Made by a program: the position numbers and the translations under genes
From: Marinococcus halophilus
GTDB lineage: Bacteria > Bacillota > Bacilli > Bacillales > Marinococcaceae
DNA: 64,000 nt
Reading direction: 5' to 3'
NCBI RefSeq assembly: GCF_002265875.1
Contig: NZ_NPFA01000007.1
Span: 29,499 to 93,498 of the forward strand
Part shown: positions 1 through 8,214 of the stretch, piece after piece
Layout: each line of letters starts with the position of its first letter
How positions within the stretch are numbered: the first letter of the stretch is position 1
Notes under the pieces: generated by a model
What the model saw: only the letters and a program-made list of their open reading frames with translations
Databases searched by the model: none
What the model was told of the DNA's origin: nothing

Positions 1-146
1 ACGTAGGTGCGATGATTCTTAACTGCATTGTTTTATAAACACAAGCACCATTTATTTTTTTGCCGCAATAACAGGAACATAAGAAGCATTGGTGGTAAAT
101 TTAAGGTATAGTGCATGAAAGATTTACTGATAGCCGAAATATATTA

Positions 147-626
147 TTATAACTCCAAATATCCATGGAGCCAGGAGCGGAAAATCGCAGTGTTCAACTC
201 TCCATCGGTAAAAGTATTGTTTGTCACTCTTTCAACGCATTCGCTAAGGGGGAGGAGATAAACTTGAATAGTTTCATGATCTTCAAGCTGCTGTTCCTGC
301 CAGTCCTGCACGTCATCTGTGAAGAAAAGATGGGTGCGGTCATTGCTCCGCCAGGGAGCGGGGAGCATGTCTCCTAAATAGTTCACCTGGCCGCAGGTAT
401 AGCCGGTCTCCTCTGTAAATTCTCTGCGGGCGGCATCAGCTAATGCTTCATGAGGCTCAGCGCCGCCGCCTGGCAGCTGCATGACAAAAGATTCCACAGG
501 CGGGCGGTATTGTTCAATGAACAGCAGGAAGCCGCCCATTTTAGCCAGCACCACAACAGCCTCCGGCTTGTCCAGTGCAATGTATTTTCGCCCCGAAGTG
601 TCCGGGATTTTGTTTGTCAAAGCCAT
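147..626 (-). CDS. Nudix hydrolase, ADP-ribose pyrophosphatase type
   Basis: The 159-residue protein carries a complete Nudix box around residues 52-74: GG, five residues, E, seven residues, then REFTEETGY, which supplies the Mg-binding glutamates. Length and the upstream region with EQYRPPV resemble ADP-ribose pyrophosphatase-type Nudix enzymes, which cleave nucleoside diphosphate sugars to AMP plus a sugar phosphate. It is a cytosolic, single-domain protein and is transcribed alone; the next gene lies on the other strand more than 400 bases away. The exact substrate cannot be read from sequence. The start has a purine-rich AAGGAGAGG upstream on the minus strand. Confidence 0.88.
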   Translation of the reverse strand: MALTNKIPDTSGRKYIALDKPEAVVVLAKMGGFLLFIEQYRPPVESFVMQLPGGGAEPHEALADAARREFTEETGYTCGQVNYLGDMLPAPWRSNDRTHLFFTDDVQDWQEQQLEDHETIQVYLLPLSECVERVTNNTFTDGELNTAIFRSWLHGYLEL

Positions 627-1026
627 CCTCTCCTTAATGAAGTAGAACCAGAAATGAATTTGTAAGTTTACATATTATGCGCGCTCTAAAAATATAAGGC
701 TTTTCATGTTGTTTAAAGAAAGCCTAAATGCTTGGTTTCTCTGCAAACTTACCGCTTCTAAAACTGAAAATAATAACCGACGGCTATAAGGAGGGAAAAA
801 CTGCTGGCCATCAAAAACGTTGGAAGAAGCAGCCGCGAAGCAAGGATTAGCAGCAAACATTAAACACACCGTAACAAAAGAGTGCGTTGGCGCATGCAGG
901 CTCCCCTCCCGTCCATTTGTGACGTACTAATATAAGTGAATGTCATTTTCAGGTATTTAGAGAAAAATTGCAAACGAAGCAAATAGCAAAAGTTTTGAGA
1001 AACGGAACATTTGGAAAAAAGGAATA
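627..1026. other. Intergenic region, no gene recognised
   Basis: About 400 bases lie between the Nudix gene and a tiny ORF at 1027. I see no convincing coding frame with a ribosome binding site on either strand and no clear terminator. The stretch is AT-rich towards 950-1020 and could hold the promoter of the small genes that follow. Confidence 0.5.
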
Positions 1027-1146
1027 ATGTTCATAATTTATGTTAGGGAAACGGATTTGTCAGGGGTAATACATGTTCCGGATGGGGCCGTTACGATCGG
1101 TGCCGGCGTAATAGTATTCGGGGGAAGCCGTTCTGTGAGTGATTAG
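1027..1146 (+). CDS. Possible 39-residue small protein
   Basis: An ATG at 1027 follows AAAAAGGAATA, a weak ribosome binding site. The frame runs 39 codons to TAG at 1144 and encodes MFIIYVRETDLSG... with a glycine/valine-rich C-terminal half (GAVTIGAGVIVFGG). It ends 17 bases before the next small gene, so the two may be co-transcribed. No family is recognised. It could equally be the tail of a decayed gene. Confidence 0.35.
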   Translation: MFIIYVRETDLSGVIHVPDGAVTIGAGVIVFGGSRSVSD

Positions 1147-1163
1147 GGAAAAGCAGAAAGAAC

Positions 1164-1388
1164 ATGCTGGAGATGATCAAGGTGATGAAGATGGGATGGA
1201 TTAAAGCTATGCACCGGGGCATCATTGTAATTTTTATCCTTTTAATGCTGATGGAGGGAACAGAAATAATACATATGCCGGTTTGGCTGATTTATGCATC
1301 AGTGGCTGTAACATTTGTATCGACGTCTATAAACCTGATAGACGCGATTAACGAAAAACGAAGGGAAAAGAAGAATTCGGATATTTAG
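1164..1388 (+). CDS. Small membrane protein, 74 aa
   Basis: It encodes a basic N-terminus, two predicted membrane segments (about residues 18-32 and 39-57) and a strongly charged tail (NEKRREKKNSD). The layout resembles the other tiny membrane proteins in this window, most clearly the one at 1550, with a short charged start, two helices and a Lys/Arg/Glu tail. The start is uncertain: GGGAAAAG lies upstream of the ATG at 1164, but in-frame ATGs follow at codons 4, 8 and 10. No function can be assigned. Confidence 0.55.
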   Translation: MLEMIKVMKMGWIKAMHRGIIVIFILLMLMEGTEIIHMPVWLIYASVAVTFVSTSINLIDAINEKRREKKNSDI

Positions 1389-1549
1389 GTAAAAAATCAA
1401 GCATAATAATAGCAGAAGGCTTGGTTAAGGTTGTCGTTGTGAATTGGGGAGTAGTACAATTTAAGTGAATAGGAATAATTTTACATAAGAATGTTCCGGG
1501 AGAAAGAATATAAGGGGCTGTTGCTAACAGGGATGCAGGAGGGAACTAA

Positions 1550-1771
1550 ATGAAATTTCTCCAGGTAATGAAAGGGATATTAACGATATGGATTGCTATT
1601 CATGGCTTAAGCGCCATGATTTTATTTACGTTATTTATATTTGCGGTTCCGGGCACCGATTTTCCTCTCAGTTCTATCAGGTCGTTGGTTGCTGGGATAA
1701 TGGGATATGTGGCGGTGGAGTATAAAATAAGGAAGAAAAATGAAAAGAAGCAGGAAAACGTGCAGGAATGA
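1550..1771 (+). CDS. Small two-helix membrane protein, family A copy 1
   Basis: The 73-residue protein has an N-terminal MKFLQVMKGIL motif, a membrane helix at about 9-33, a second at about 44-58 and the basic tail EYKIRKKNEKK. GGAGGGAACTAA precedes the ATG. It is clearly related to the minus-strand protein at 6924-7130: both share the pattern LQV-KGIL-W--IHG, a Gly-Pro turn, VAG--G--A--KI-K and a charged end. The two are therefore diverged paralogues. The function is unknown. Confidence 0.7.
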   Translation: MKFLQVMKGILTIWIAIHGLSAMILFTLFIFAVPGTDFPLSSIRSLVAGIMGYVAVEYKIRKKNEKKQENVQE

Positions 1772-1783
1772 TATTAGTAGATA

Positions 1784-2005
1784 TTATTTAAAAATCTCCA
1801 GGATAGTAAAAAATGTTTGGAACACCTCAAGTAGCATGCCATGACGCTCTTTGGAACTTGTATCAATTTCATGCTCCGAAACCGGGCTGAAAAATTCAGT
1901 ATGGGCTTCTGTCACTGTTCCGCCACGCGCATATCCATACGTTTTCGAAGACAATTTAGCAGCTTCAAAGACAATGATCTGCTCTTCATTTAATTCAAGC
2001 CACAT
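1784..2005 (-). CDS. Hypothetical soluble protein, 73 aa
   Basis: Transcribed convergently with the gene at 1550 and ending 13 bases from it. The ATG at 2005 is preceded on the minus strand by GGAAAGGGATAAG, a good ribosome binding site. The protein starts MWLELNEEQIIVFEAAKL, is mixed in charge and has no signal peptide or membrane segment. I do not recognise the family. Support comes from the ribosome binding site, compact size and protein-like composition. Confidence 0.5.
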   Translation of the reverse strand: MWLELNEEQIIVFEAAKLSSKTYGYARGGTVTEAHTEFFSPVSEHEIDTSSKERHGMLLEVFQTFFTILEIFK

Positions 2006-2054
2006 CTTATCCCTTTCCTATGTAAAAATCATTTTGTCTTTGGTGGTGTTATGA

Positions 2055-2312
2055 ATGATAGTATGGGCGATTTTATTATTGGGTGGGCTTTTATGCTACT
2101 TTTATTTAAAAAGAGAATCTTCAGCCGGGCACAGGCCCATCAGCCGGACAATCCGCTCACTTGCGATGGCTTTTTTGGTTATGAACCTGATGGCAATGAT
2201 TTTTTTCAACGGCAGGCCTATCACTCCAGTAACCTATTTTATGCTTGGTGTAGGAACGATGGCTGTTATAGGTATAGTAGTTGAAACCGTATTGGCTCAA
2301 ACTCAAAAATAG
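2055..2312 (+). CDS. Small membrane protein, 85 aa
   Basis: Predicted membrane segments lie at about residues 2-18, 34-51 and 57-76, with a basic linker (HRPISRTIR) between the first two. GGTGGTGTT upstream is a plausible ribosome binding site. A frame starting at 2051 overlaps this one but gives an unstructured cysteine-rich peptide, so I prefer the hydrophobic frame. The family is not recognised. Confidence 0.6.
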   Translation: MIVWAILLLGGLLCYFYLKRESSAGHRPISRTIRSLAMAFLVMNLMAMIFFNGRPITPVTYFMLGVGTMAVIGIVVETVLAQTQK

Positions 2313-2397
2313 TGAAGATTGTTATTAAGATGAAAATCTGATGTCTTTGGAGATTTAGAAGCATGGAGGGAGAAGGAAAATACAGGAGGAGTTGAAA

Positions 2398-2799
2398 TTG
2401 GATAAGGCCCATAAGCGAATGCTTATTATTAATGCAGTTTTAAGCTATTTTCTAGCGGCAGGTTTAACCGATTTTTAGCCAGTGGGCCTTTTACAGACCA
2501 GGAAAGCGATAATCAGCTGTTTTATTTAGGTGTGGCCGGCTATGTCGCTTCATTGGATTGGTAATAGCTTTTATTATTGCTGTGGCACAAAGTCTCATGT
2601 AGAAGGTGATACTATCAAGTGGTCGTGGATTGGCTGGTCAATCGTGAATGTGTTTTGGCTGCTTTTGTTTATTCCAAGCTCTGTGTTCGTATGGACAAGG
2701 GAAGTGGATGGAGCTGGAGCTGTTCAAACACCGGAAATAAAGCTTCTTTCATTTTTGGTAGTACTACTGGTGTTTCGGTCCCTTTCCTCATTCAAATAA
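2398..2799 (+). pseudogene. Decayed small membrane protein gene
   Basis: A TTG start at 2398 sits behind a strong AGGAGG at 2383 and gives MDKAHKRMLIINAVLSYFLA, running to a stop at 2476. Coding-like sequence resumes at 2481 in another frame (SGPFTDQESDNQLFYLGVAG), then shifts again to VIAFIIAVAQSL near 2559. It ends in a third frame with two hydrophobic stretches (WSIVNVFWLLLFIPSS and a C-terminal helix near 2750). Joined together the pieces make one membrane protein of about 130 residues, so several frameshifts are inferred. No intact copy is present here. Confidence 0.6.
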
Positions 2800-2929
2800 C
2801 ATGAATGATTGTAAACATAGTTGTTCATAAAAAAGAACCGTTCACTAAAACGGTCTATTTATTAAGTTAATAATAGTTTTAAACATTCACATACCATGCC
2901 GGCATTTAAATGTGTTGTATTGATTGGGG

Positions 2930-2981
2930 TATCTGGCCCTCTTTGTAACAAAGGAAACACCCCAGATAAATAGATTTTTTC
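2930..2981 (+). terminator. Nested hairpin followed by T-run
   Basis: TATCTGG at 2930-2936 pairs with CCAGATA at 2962-2968. An inner CTTTGT/ACAAAG stem sits inside, and six T residues follow at 2975. It fits a terminator for the decayed gene upstream, or an attenuator ahead of the M23 peptidase gene. Confidence 0.5.
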
Positions 2982-3055
2982 ACCAGCGGGGGCTGGAGGA
3001 ATGCTTATTAGTTTTATAAAATAAGTTCATCCAATCTGCGAAAGGAGTGTGCGGG

Positions 3056-3955
3056 ATGTTGTTTAGTATTATACAGCTGGCTGTCATTCAATTGCTGCTT
3101 CCTGTCATTTTTATTTGGATGCTATGGAAGGGGCGTTTCCAGACAAAAACGGAATGGGCGGTTCAAACACTCTGTACCATCATGCTGGTAGTTTGGGCCG
3201 TGTTATCCGGGCGATGGGATATGTTCAGCTACTATCTGCGTGCGCTGCTGTTAGTATTGTTAATCATAGCCGTCTATCGTTCGTACCGAAAACATAGTAA
3301 TTTGCCGTGGCGCAGGGCTTTGGAAAGAAAACAGAAATGGTCGATCGGAATATTCGTGCTGCTCGGTGCGGTTTTCGCCTGGTACAATGTGTCGATTATT
3401 TCAGGGTATACGGCCGAGGAACCGGCGGCAGAGCTTACCTTTCCCCTGAAAAGCGGAACGTATTACATAGCGCATGGCGGGGACGAGGAGCAGATTAATT
3501 ATCATCAGTCCGTAACGGAACAGCAATACGCGCTGGATATAGTGGAGCTAAATGCATTGGGCACGAGGGCTTCGGGGTTATATCCGAAACAGCTTGGCCG
3601 CTACGCGATTTACGGAGCCGCTTTGCATAGCCCGTGCACCGGAAAAGTAGTGGAAGCCGGAAGGGGCCAGGCTGATCAAACACCGCCTCAGTCCGATCCG
3701 GAAAATCCTAACGGCAATTATGTCCGTCTTGCCTGTAACAACACGGAGGCCACCGTTTACCTGTCGCACATGCGGGAAGGGAGTGTCGCAGCGAGCGAAG
3801 GAGATGAGGTACAGAAAGACCAGGTGCTTGGCCGTATAGGAAATTCTGGGAACACAACAGAGCCGCATTTGCACATTCACGCGGAACACAACGGGAAAGG
3901 AATTCCTATAACATTTCAGGAGCGCTTTTTAGTCAGAAATAGTCTTGTCTGGTAA
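3056..3955 (+). CDS. Membrane-anchored M23-family peptidase
   Basis: The N-terminal ~120 residues contain three to four membrane segments. The rest is an extracytoplasmic M23 (LytM-type, lysostaphin-like) domain. Zinc-site features are visible: a His...YALDIV stretch near residues 150-165 standing for the first His/Asp pair, and the C-terminal HLHIH motif near residue 275, preceded by GNSGNTTEPHLH. Such proteins cut peptidoglycan cross-bridges or act as inactive scaffolds; here the metal ligands look present. I chose ATG 3056 over GTG 3047 because AAAGGAG at 3041-3047 overlaps the GTG and is eight bases from the ATG. It stands alone, without FtsEX or division genes nearby. Confidence 0.8.
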   Translation: MLFSIIQLAVIQLLLPVIFIWMLWKGRFQTKTEWAVQTLCTIMLVVWAVLSGRWDMFSYYLRALLLVLLIIAVYRSYRKHSNLPWRRALERKQKWSIGIFVLLGAVFAWYNVSIISGYTAEEPAAELTFPLKSGTYYIAHGGDEEQINYHQSVTEQQYALDIVELNALGTRASGLYPKQLGRYAIYGAALHSPCTGKVVEAGRGQADQTPPQSDPENPNGNYVRLACNNTEATVYLSHMREGSVAASEGDEVQKDQVLGRIGNSGNTTEPHLHIHAEHNGKGIPITFQERFLVRNSLVW

Positions 3956-4047
3956 ACAGGCGGCTGAGACATTCACGGATGATTTTCTCTCTACCTGGGA
4001 ATAACCTAAAGTGAAGGGAATCCGCCTATACAGTAAGGAGGTTGACC

Positions 4048-4563
4048 ATGCCGGTTTTTAGCTATTCAGCTCCAGCGGTGGGAAAGTCAGAAAAATTATT
4101 AGAAATCGAAGACGGCCATAAATATCTTGGCACGATGAGACGCTATTTTTCAAAAAATTTTAGGGGCAGCCCAATCTATGATGTGAACGTTTATATGTAC
4201 GATGCTGCGGGCGACGATAAATACGTGATTGAGCAGCTGGATTTCGGAATGGTAAGAGGATACACCTGGGGCGTCTATAAAAATGATGCAGAAATAGGAA
4301 AAATCAAAAGCCCTCGCGGCCTGTTTAAAAACCACCGGATTGATGTCAGGGTAAACGATTATCCCGGCATTTCGATTAAGGCGAAAACGAGAGGGAAGCA
4401 TCTTATTCTCGATGAAAACGAAAATAAGATCGGGGAAACCTCAAGTACTAACAGTGTAAATAAAGTTTATCAGGGGGAGATTTCAGCATTGGTGCTGCCG
4501 GAACCGGATATTTTATTTTACGGCGTAATTCATACGTTTTGGTGTGGAATGAAAAGAAATTAA
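4048..4563 (+). CDS. Tubby/LURP-one-like C-terminal-fold protein
   Basis: A 171-residue cytosolic protein rich in beta strands, with repeating short strand-turn units (GHKYLGTMRRYF, YDVNVYMYDAAG, GYTWGVYKNDAEIGKIKS, HRIDVRVNDYPGISIKAK). The pattern fits the tubby C-terminal-like/LURP-one barrel found in Bacillus YxjI-type proteins, whose role is unclear. This assignment is from overall pattern, not from a motif. ATG 4048 is preferred because AAGGAGG lies seven bases upstream. It is a single gene. Confidence 0.5.
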   Translation: MPVFSYSAPAVGKSEKLLEIEDGHKYLGTMRRYFSKNFRGSPIYDVNVYMYDAAGDDKYVIEQLDFGMVRGYTWGVYKNDAEIGKIKSPRGLFKNHRIDVRVNDYPGISIKAKTRGKHLILDENENKIGETSSTNSVNKVYQGEISALVLPEPDILFYGVIHTFWCGMKRN

Positions 4564-4634
4564 TTAAAAAAAGAAACGTGATAGAAATGAATTTATAGGG
4601 ATAAGAAAAATTACAAACAGGGTGGTCTTTATCA

Positions 4635-5072
4635 TTGTTAGTTAAAGGACTTAATCATTTTTTGTTTTCGGTTTCCGACCTGGAAACTTCCATTCAATTT
4701 TATGAAAAAGTATTTGAAGCCAAGCTGCTGGTAAAGGGAAAGAGCACTGCCTATTTTGATCTACACGGCATATGGTTGGCTCTTAATCTCGAACAGAATA
4801 TACCTCGTAATGAAATAAATCAGTCGTATACGCATATTGCTTTTTCTATTGAAGAAGCTGATTTCCAGAACGCATATGATAGGTTAGTAAAATGGAACGT
4901 CAACATTTTGACAGGGCGCCCGCGGGATGAAAAAGATAAAAGATCGATTTATTTCACAGATCCAGACGGCCACAAATTTGAATTTCATACGGGAACACTG
5001 GAAGACAGAATGAACTATTACAAGCAGGATAAAAAACATATGAAGTTTTCTGATTTATATGATCATTATTGA
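4635..5072 (+). CDS. fosB: FosB metallothiol transferase (fosfomycin resistance)
   Basis: The 145-residue protein is a vicinal oxygen chelate enzyme closely matching Bacillus FosB. Landmarks are [13 protein letters not shown] at the start with the metal His, [10 protein letters not shown] with the second metal His, [20 protein letters not shown] with the metal Glu, and [13 protein letters not shown] at the end. FosB uses bacillithiol or L-cysteine with a divalent metal to open the epoxide of fosfomycin in the cytosol. The start is TTG at 4635, placed by matching the family N-terminus, with GGGTGG upstream. The gene is a chromosomal-style singleton with no mobile element nearby. Confidence 0.93.
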   Translation: MLVKGLNHFLFSVSDLETSIQFYEKVFEAKLLVKGKSTAYFDLHGIWLALNLEQNIPRNEINQSYTHIAFSIEEADFQNAYDRLVKWNVNILTGRPRDEKDKRSIYFTDPDGHKFEFHTGTLEDRMNYYKQDKKHMKFSDLYDHY

Positions 5073-5147
5073 AAATACAGATGGGCGGTGTGGGAAGCGA
5101 CAAAATGAATAATAGTGCAGTTGTTCATGTCAAAACTCCTAGAGGTA

Positions 5148-5432
5148 ATGATGCTTCTTCAAAAAATTGCTTATTTCACTAATTGGTTAATTATTATTCT
5201 TGGATATTTGCTTTTTATACCATTACTTCTCCCAGCCAGCATTATAGGAGATTTTTGGGTTTATGAGTACGACTTTTATGGCCCTATAGCTATTTCTTTA
5301 TTTGTTTTTATATTTGGAGTATTTGGATTAGCTTTATCGCTTGCTTTACAAATTAGACATTTAATTATACTGTCCCTAATCCTATTTTTTCTTCCTTTTA
5401 TCATCATCGCATTCACTTTGTGGTGGTATTAA
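5148..5432 (+). CDS. Small membrane protein, family C copy 1
   Basis: Three predicted membrane segments (about 9-30, 44-63 and 70-90 from ATG 5148) make up nearly the whole protein. The C-terminal part, GLALSLALQIRHLIILSLIL, matches the minus-strand protein at 41021-41257 (GLALSLKSRHLIILGILLL), so the two are paralogues. The start is uncertain: double ATG at 5148/5151 follows AGAGG very closely, and an in-frame ATG at 5115 extends it by 11 residues. The function is unknown. Confidence 0.55.
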   Translation: MMLLQKIAYFTNWLIIILGYLLFIPLLLPASIIGDFWVYEYDFYGPIAISLFVFIFGVFGLALSLALQIRHLIILSLILFFLPFIIIAFTLWWY

Positions 5433-5546
5433 TAATAAATAGTGAAAATTAATGAAAAATGTAAACGTCAATAAAAGTCGACAAGGAAGAGCCGATAAAG
5501 CAAGCTAGGAGATTAATAACCTGTATATTTCGCAAAAGAGGAAAAA

Positions 5547-6182
5547 ATGATGAGTATTATTTGCTTAGAAGGGATCAGCGCAGTGGGGAAAACCACGACA
5601 GCGGAAGAATTGGCACACACAACGAATGTTTGTGTGATTCCTGAAGTCAATTTGTTATTCGAACGCCCCCGAAAATCATCGAATACATGGTATTTAGAAC
5701 GCCAGGTTGAGCGTTGGTGTTTAGCTGAAGAAAAACTAAAGGATTATGAAACTGTGATTCTTGATGGAGACGTTTTTCAGCCGCTCAGCTACAACTGGTG
5801 CTTTGATTTTCAGATATACAACCAGAGCCTGGATTTTATTTCTGAATTCTATCAAAAAGCGATTCAGGCTGGCAGAATACAGTTTCCACACAAGTATTTT
5901 TATTTGTATGCAAATGAAACAAATTTAAGGTGGAGAAAAGAAAACGACCAAACGCGGACAAGAAAAAATTTCGAAAAGCATACAGGAATTTCACAATCCC
6001 ATCAGCGTTACTATGAGGCGTTAAACCAATTCCGGCCGGGTTATGTGAAGCTATTGGAAGCAGCAAGTAGTAAGGAAGCCGCAAAAGTTGTCTTTCATCA
6101 GCGACCGCTTGCTGCTAAAGACCTAAACCCGGAAATACTTCTTCAAAATATAACCAGGTGGTTAAAGGAAAACAAAGCATAA
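5547..6182 (+). CDS. P-loop nucleoside/small-molecule kinase-like protein
   Basis: Residues 7-18 form a Walker A motif (EGISAVGKTTTA). ILDGDVFQPL near residue 72 resembles the D-x-hydrophobic Walker B or substrate-binding DGD of deoxynucleoside and thymidylate-like kinases. RWRKENDQTRTRKNFEKH near 130 looks like an arginine-rich LID. The 211-residue length fits this kinase class. It probably transfers phosphate from ATP to a small substrate in the cytosol; the substrate is unknown. It is followed 37 bases on by the DJ-1/PfpI gene on the same strand, possibly co-transcribed. Confidence 0.7.
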   Translation: MMSIICLEGISAVGKTTTAEELAHTTNVCVIPEVNLLFERPRKSSNTWYLERQVERWCLAEEKLKDYETVILDGDVFQPLSYNWCFDFQIYNQSLDFISEFYQKAIQAGRIQFPHKYFYLYANETNLRWRKENDQTRTRKNFEKHTGISQSHQRYYEALNQFRPGYVKLLEAASSKEAAKVVFHQRPLAAKDLNPEILLQNITRWLKENKA

Positions 6183-6219
6183 TTTCCGCATTCAGACGCA
6201 TAGGAAGAGGAGACTGTTA

Positions 6220-6792
6220 ATGAAAATCGCTTTTTTGCTTTTTAACCAGATGACTTCGTTAGATTTTGTTGGTTTTTATGACAGTGTCACCCGCTTGCAA
6301 ACCATGGGGTATTGCCCCGATTTATCGTGGGACATTTGCGCACTTGAAGAAAATGTCTCTGATGATCGTGGGATCCACTACCATATTGAAACGGTGCAGC
6401 CCCCTTTAGCAGCGTATGATATGGTGTTTGTTCCGGGTGGCATAGGCACAAGAAAGCTTAAAGATGATAAAACATTTACCGATTGGCTTTCAACCGCCCA
6501 GGCCGTGCCTATAAAAGTATCTGTATGTACAGGTTCTTTACTGTTTGGAGGTGCCGGGTTTTTGCACGATCGCCAGGCTACAACGAACCCTTCCGCATTG
6601 GACTTACTGGGAGAGTATACAGAGAAAGCACAGGCGAAAAGAATCGTGCAGGACGTGAAAAGCGATACCATTATCACGGGCGGCGGCGTAGCGGCTTCCA
6701 TTGATCTGGGGTTATATGTATGCGAATTTTTATCCGATCGTCAAACCGCCTTAGTTATTGCAGATAAAATGGATTACCCGTATTACTTCTAA
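6220..6792 (+). CDS. DJ-1/PfpI family protein
   Basis: A single DJ-1/PfpI domain of 190 residues. The nucleophile elbow is VCTGSLLFG near residue 104, with Cys as the likely catalytic residue. The conserved early acidic position appears in MTSLDFVGFYD, and FVPGGIGTR is the usual loop. The family includes isonitrile hydratase, glyoxalase III-like and general stress proteins. The VCTGS form and overall length are closest to the InhA/transcription-regulator N-domain branch, but the substrate is not assignable. GGAAGAGGAG lies upstream of the ATG. Confidence 0.8.
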   Translation: MKIAFLLFNQMTSLDFVGFYDSVTRLQTMGYCPDLSWDICALEENVSDDRGIHYHIETVQPPLAAYDMVFVPGGIGTRKLKDDKTFTDWLSTAQAVPIKVSVCTGSLLFGGAGFLHDRQATTNPSALDLLGEYTEKAQAKRIVQDVKSDTIITGGGVAASIDLGLYVCEFLSDRQTALVIADKMDYPYYF

Positions 6793-6793
6793 A

Positions 6794-6877
6794 TCAATTT
6801 ACCAAAGGAAGCAGTAAGGCCCCAATAAGCATACCGAGAAGAAAATACATCAAAATTCGTAAATACCTGTTTTTCAT
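6794..6877 (-). CDS. 27-residue single-helix membrane peptide
   Basis: On the minus strand, AAAGGTGGTGGTAAAC precedes ATG at 6877. The frame encodes 27 residues: a basic start (MKNRYLR), one membrane helix (ILMYFLLGMLIGALLL) and a stop at 6794. The ribosome binding site and typical small-membrane-protein composition support it. Its stop abuts the stop of the DJ-1 gene on the other strand. No function is known. Confidence 0.5.
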   Translation of the reverse strand: MKNRYLRILMYFLLGMLIGALLLPLVN

Positions 6878-6923
6878 GTTTACCACCACCTTTACATGCG
6901 ACTGCAAAACCAGCCTCTTCCAA

Positions 6924-7130
6924 CTACCCACCTTCAGACGCTCTTTTTTTTATCTTATGATCGATGGCGATATGCCCAAATGAACCTGCTACTGCTGCCC
7001 ACATAAAACTAAAAGGACTATGAATGCCTGAGACGCCAACCATAAACAACAAAGATAGAATTACTGTAGTCGTGCCATGAATCAATACCCATGCTATCAG
7101 TATTCCTTTAATTACCTGGAGTGTCCTCAT
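6924..7130 (-). CDS. Small two-helix membrane protein, family A copy 2
   Basis: A 68-residue paralogue of the protein at 1550: MRTLQVIKGILIAWVLIHG at the start, a second helix near residues 40-55 and a basic end (DHKIKKRAS). Its ATG overlaps the stop of the upstream 50-residue gene as ATGA at 7127-7130, so the pair is probably translationally coupled. The function is unknown. Confidence 0.7.
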   Translation of the reverse strand: MRTLQVIKGILIAWVLIHGTTTVILSLLFMVGVSGIHSPFSFMWAAVAGSFGHIAIDHKIKKRASEGG

Positions 7131-7279
7131 CCGGTTTTGTCCACGTCCCGGCCTGACGAGGACTTTTCCAGCGCTTGCGCCCGTTGCTCCGAACGTTGTA
7201 ATTTAACGTTAGTCCGGTACATTTCAGCAATAATAACTAACATCAAACCGGCGAATGGAAAGATGATCGTCCAATCCAT
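7127..7279 (-). CDS. 50-residue membrane peptide coupled to the next gene
   Basis: AAAGGAG sits eight bases before ATG 7279 on the minus strand. The peptide begins MDWTIIFPFAGLMLVIIAEMY, one membrane helix, and continues with a charged tail (LQRSEQRAQALEKSSSGRDVDK). Its TGA overlaps the ATG of the family A gene downstream. The overlap and ribosome binding site make it a convincing gene despite its size. Confidence 0.65.
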   Translation of the reverse strand: MDWTIIFPFAGLMLVIIAEMYRTNVKLQRSEQRAQALEKSSSGRDVDKTG

Positions 7280-7482
7280 GCAAGCACTCTCCTTTGTATT
7301 TTTCAATGAATTCTTCCTGTTCCTTATATTACCATTTTATTCAAAGAGAGCTAAAGTTTGGATTTATTTTGGTATACCGTAGTTATTAAAAGTGAACAAA
7401 TTTTTGCCTTTAAAAAAAGCGATAGTCTATTTAACATTCTATATGGAACCTATTTATTTACATATTCTCCAGGGAGGTAAAG

Positions 7483-7713
7483 ATGCGCTGGAAAAACAGA
7501 CAATTATATAAACACGACACAAATCCTAAAACGAAAAAAGATAAGCTGGATGATTATCTTGTGGAAAGAAGAGAGAAAAAGCAGGAAAAAAGAAAACAAG
7601 CAGGTCCAGCTATGCTCACCATTTTTGCATTAATTGTTCTTTACCTGGTTGGAGCAGCTGTATTTGGCTATAGTACCGAACCTTTGGACCGTATCATGGA
7701 CGTCCTTGAATAA
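7483..7713 (+). CDS. Small basic membrane protein, 76 aa
   Basis: CCAGGGAGGTAAAG precedes the ATG. The N-terminal 45 residues are highly charged (DKLDDYLVERREKKQEKRKQ, possibly coiled), followed by one membrane helix (AMLTIFALIVLYLVGAAVFGY) and a short outer or inner tail. It is followed directly by a truncated reductase-like gene. The family is not recognised. Confidence 0.65.
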   Translation: MRWKNRQLYKHDTNPKTKKDKLDDYLVERREKKQEKRKQAGPAMLTIFALIVLYLVGAAVFGYSTEPLDRIMDVLE

Positions 7714-7993
7714 TGCATATATCTTTTGAGACAGATGGCAGCGAAAACGCGATCCATCAGGTCAATGAGGCGGCCGGAGAAAAAATTTCTTCGTGCCTCG
7801 GGGCGGACGTCGGCCAGCAGCTGCTGAGAGCGAAGCTTGCGGACGAACTGCAGGGCGTGCTTGCGGCCTGTGTTCTTGGTAGCGGCTGGCGTTTATTTGA
7901 CCATCTGGAGGACCTTGAGATTCACCTGAAAAATAATAAACCATAGGAATGGCCAGGCAAGTGGAACTCTGGTACCGGTTTATTAAAGAATAA
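7713..7993 (+). pseudogene. C-terminal fragment of a RibD/DHFR-like reductase
   Basis: The frame from 7713 reads TDGSENAIHQVNEAAGEK...GADVGQQLLRAKLADELQG...LFDHLEDLEIHL, a diverged copy of the C-terminal half of the intact gene at 12214-12762. A frameshift near 7946 separates it from the matching last residues (ARQVELWYRFIKE, 7952-7990). The N-terminal half with the nucleotide-binding segment is missing. It is therefore a 5'-truncated, frameshifted remnant. Confidence 0.8.
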
Positions 7994-8214
7994 TAAATAA
8001 CTTCAAGAGAGTTAAAGAAATAGGAACTTTTTCTGAAAATGAGAAAAGTTTTTCATGGACGCTTGACAATGAAAGAAGTCCTGCGTATATTAGGTTCAAC
8101 TCTTTGGAAAATGCGGGCGTAATTTTCATATAAATGACTGAAAATACAAAAAAAGCAGAAAGAAAAATAGGCTGCCAGAGAGAGTAGTTCAACAGAGAGA
8201 AGGGTGGAGAAAAA

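Noticed and set aside
2051-2284. An overlapping 77-codon frame starting MNDSMG
   Set aside because: Cysteine- and aromatic-rich noise; the frame starting at 2055 encodes a sensible membrane protein.
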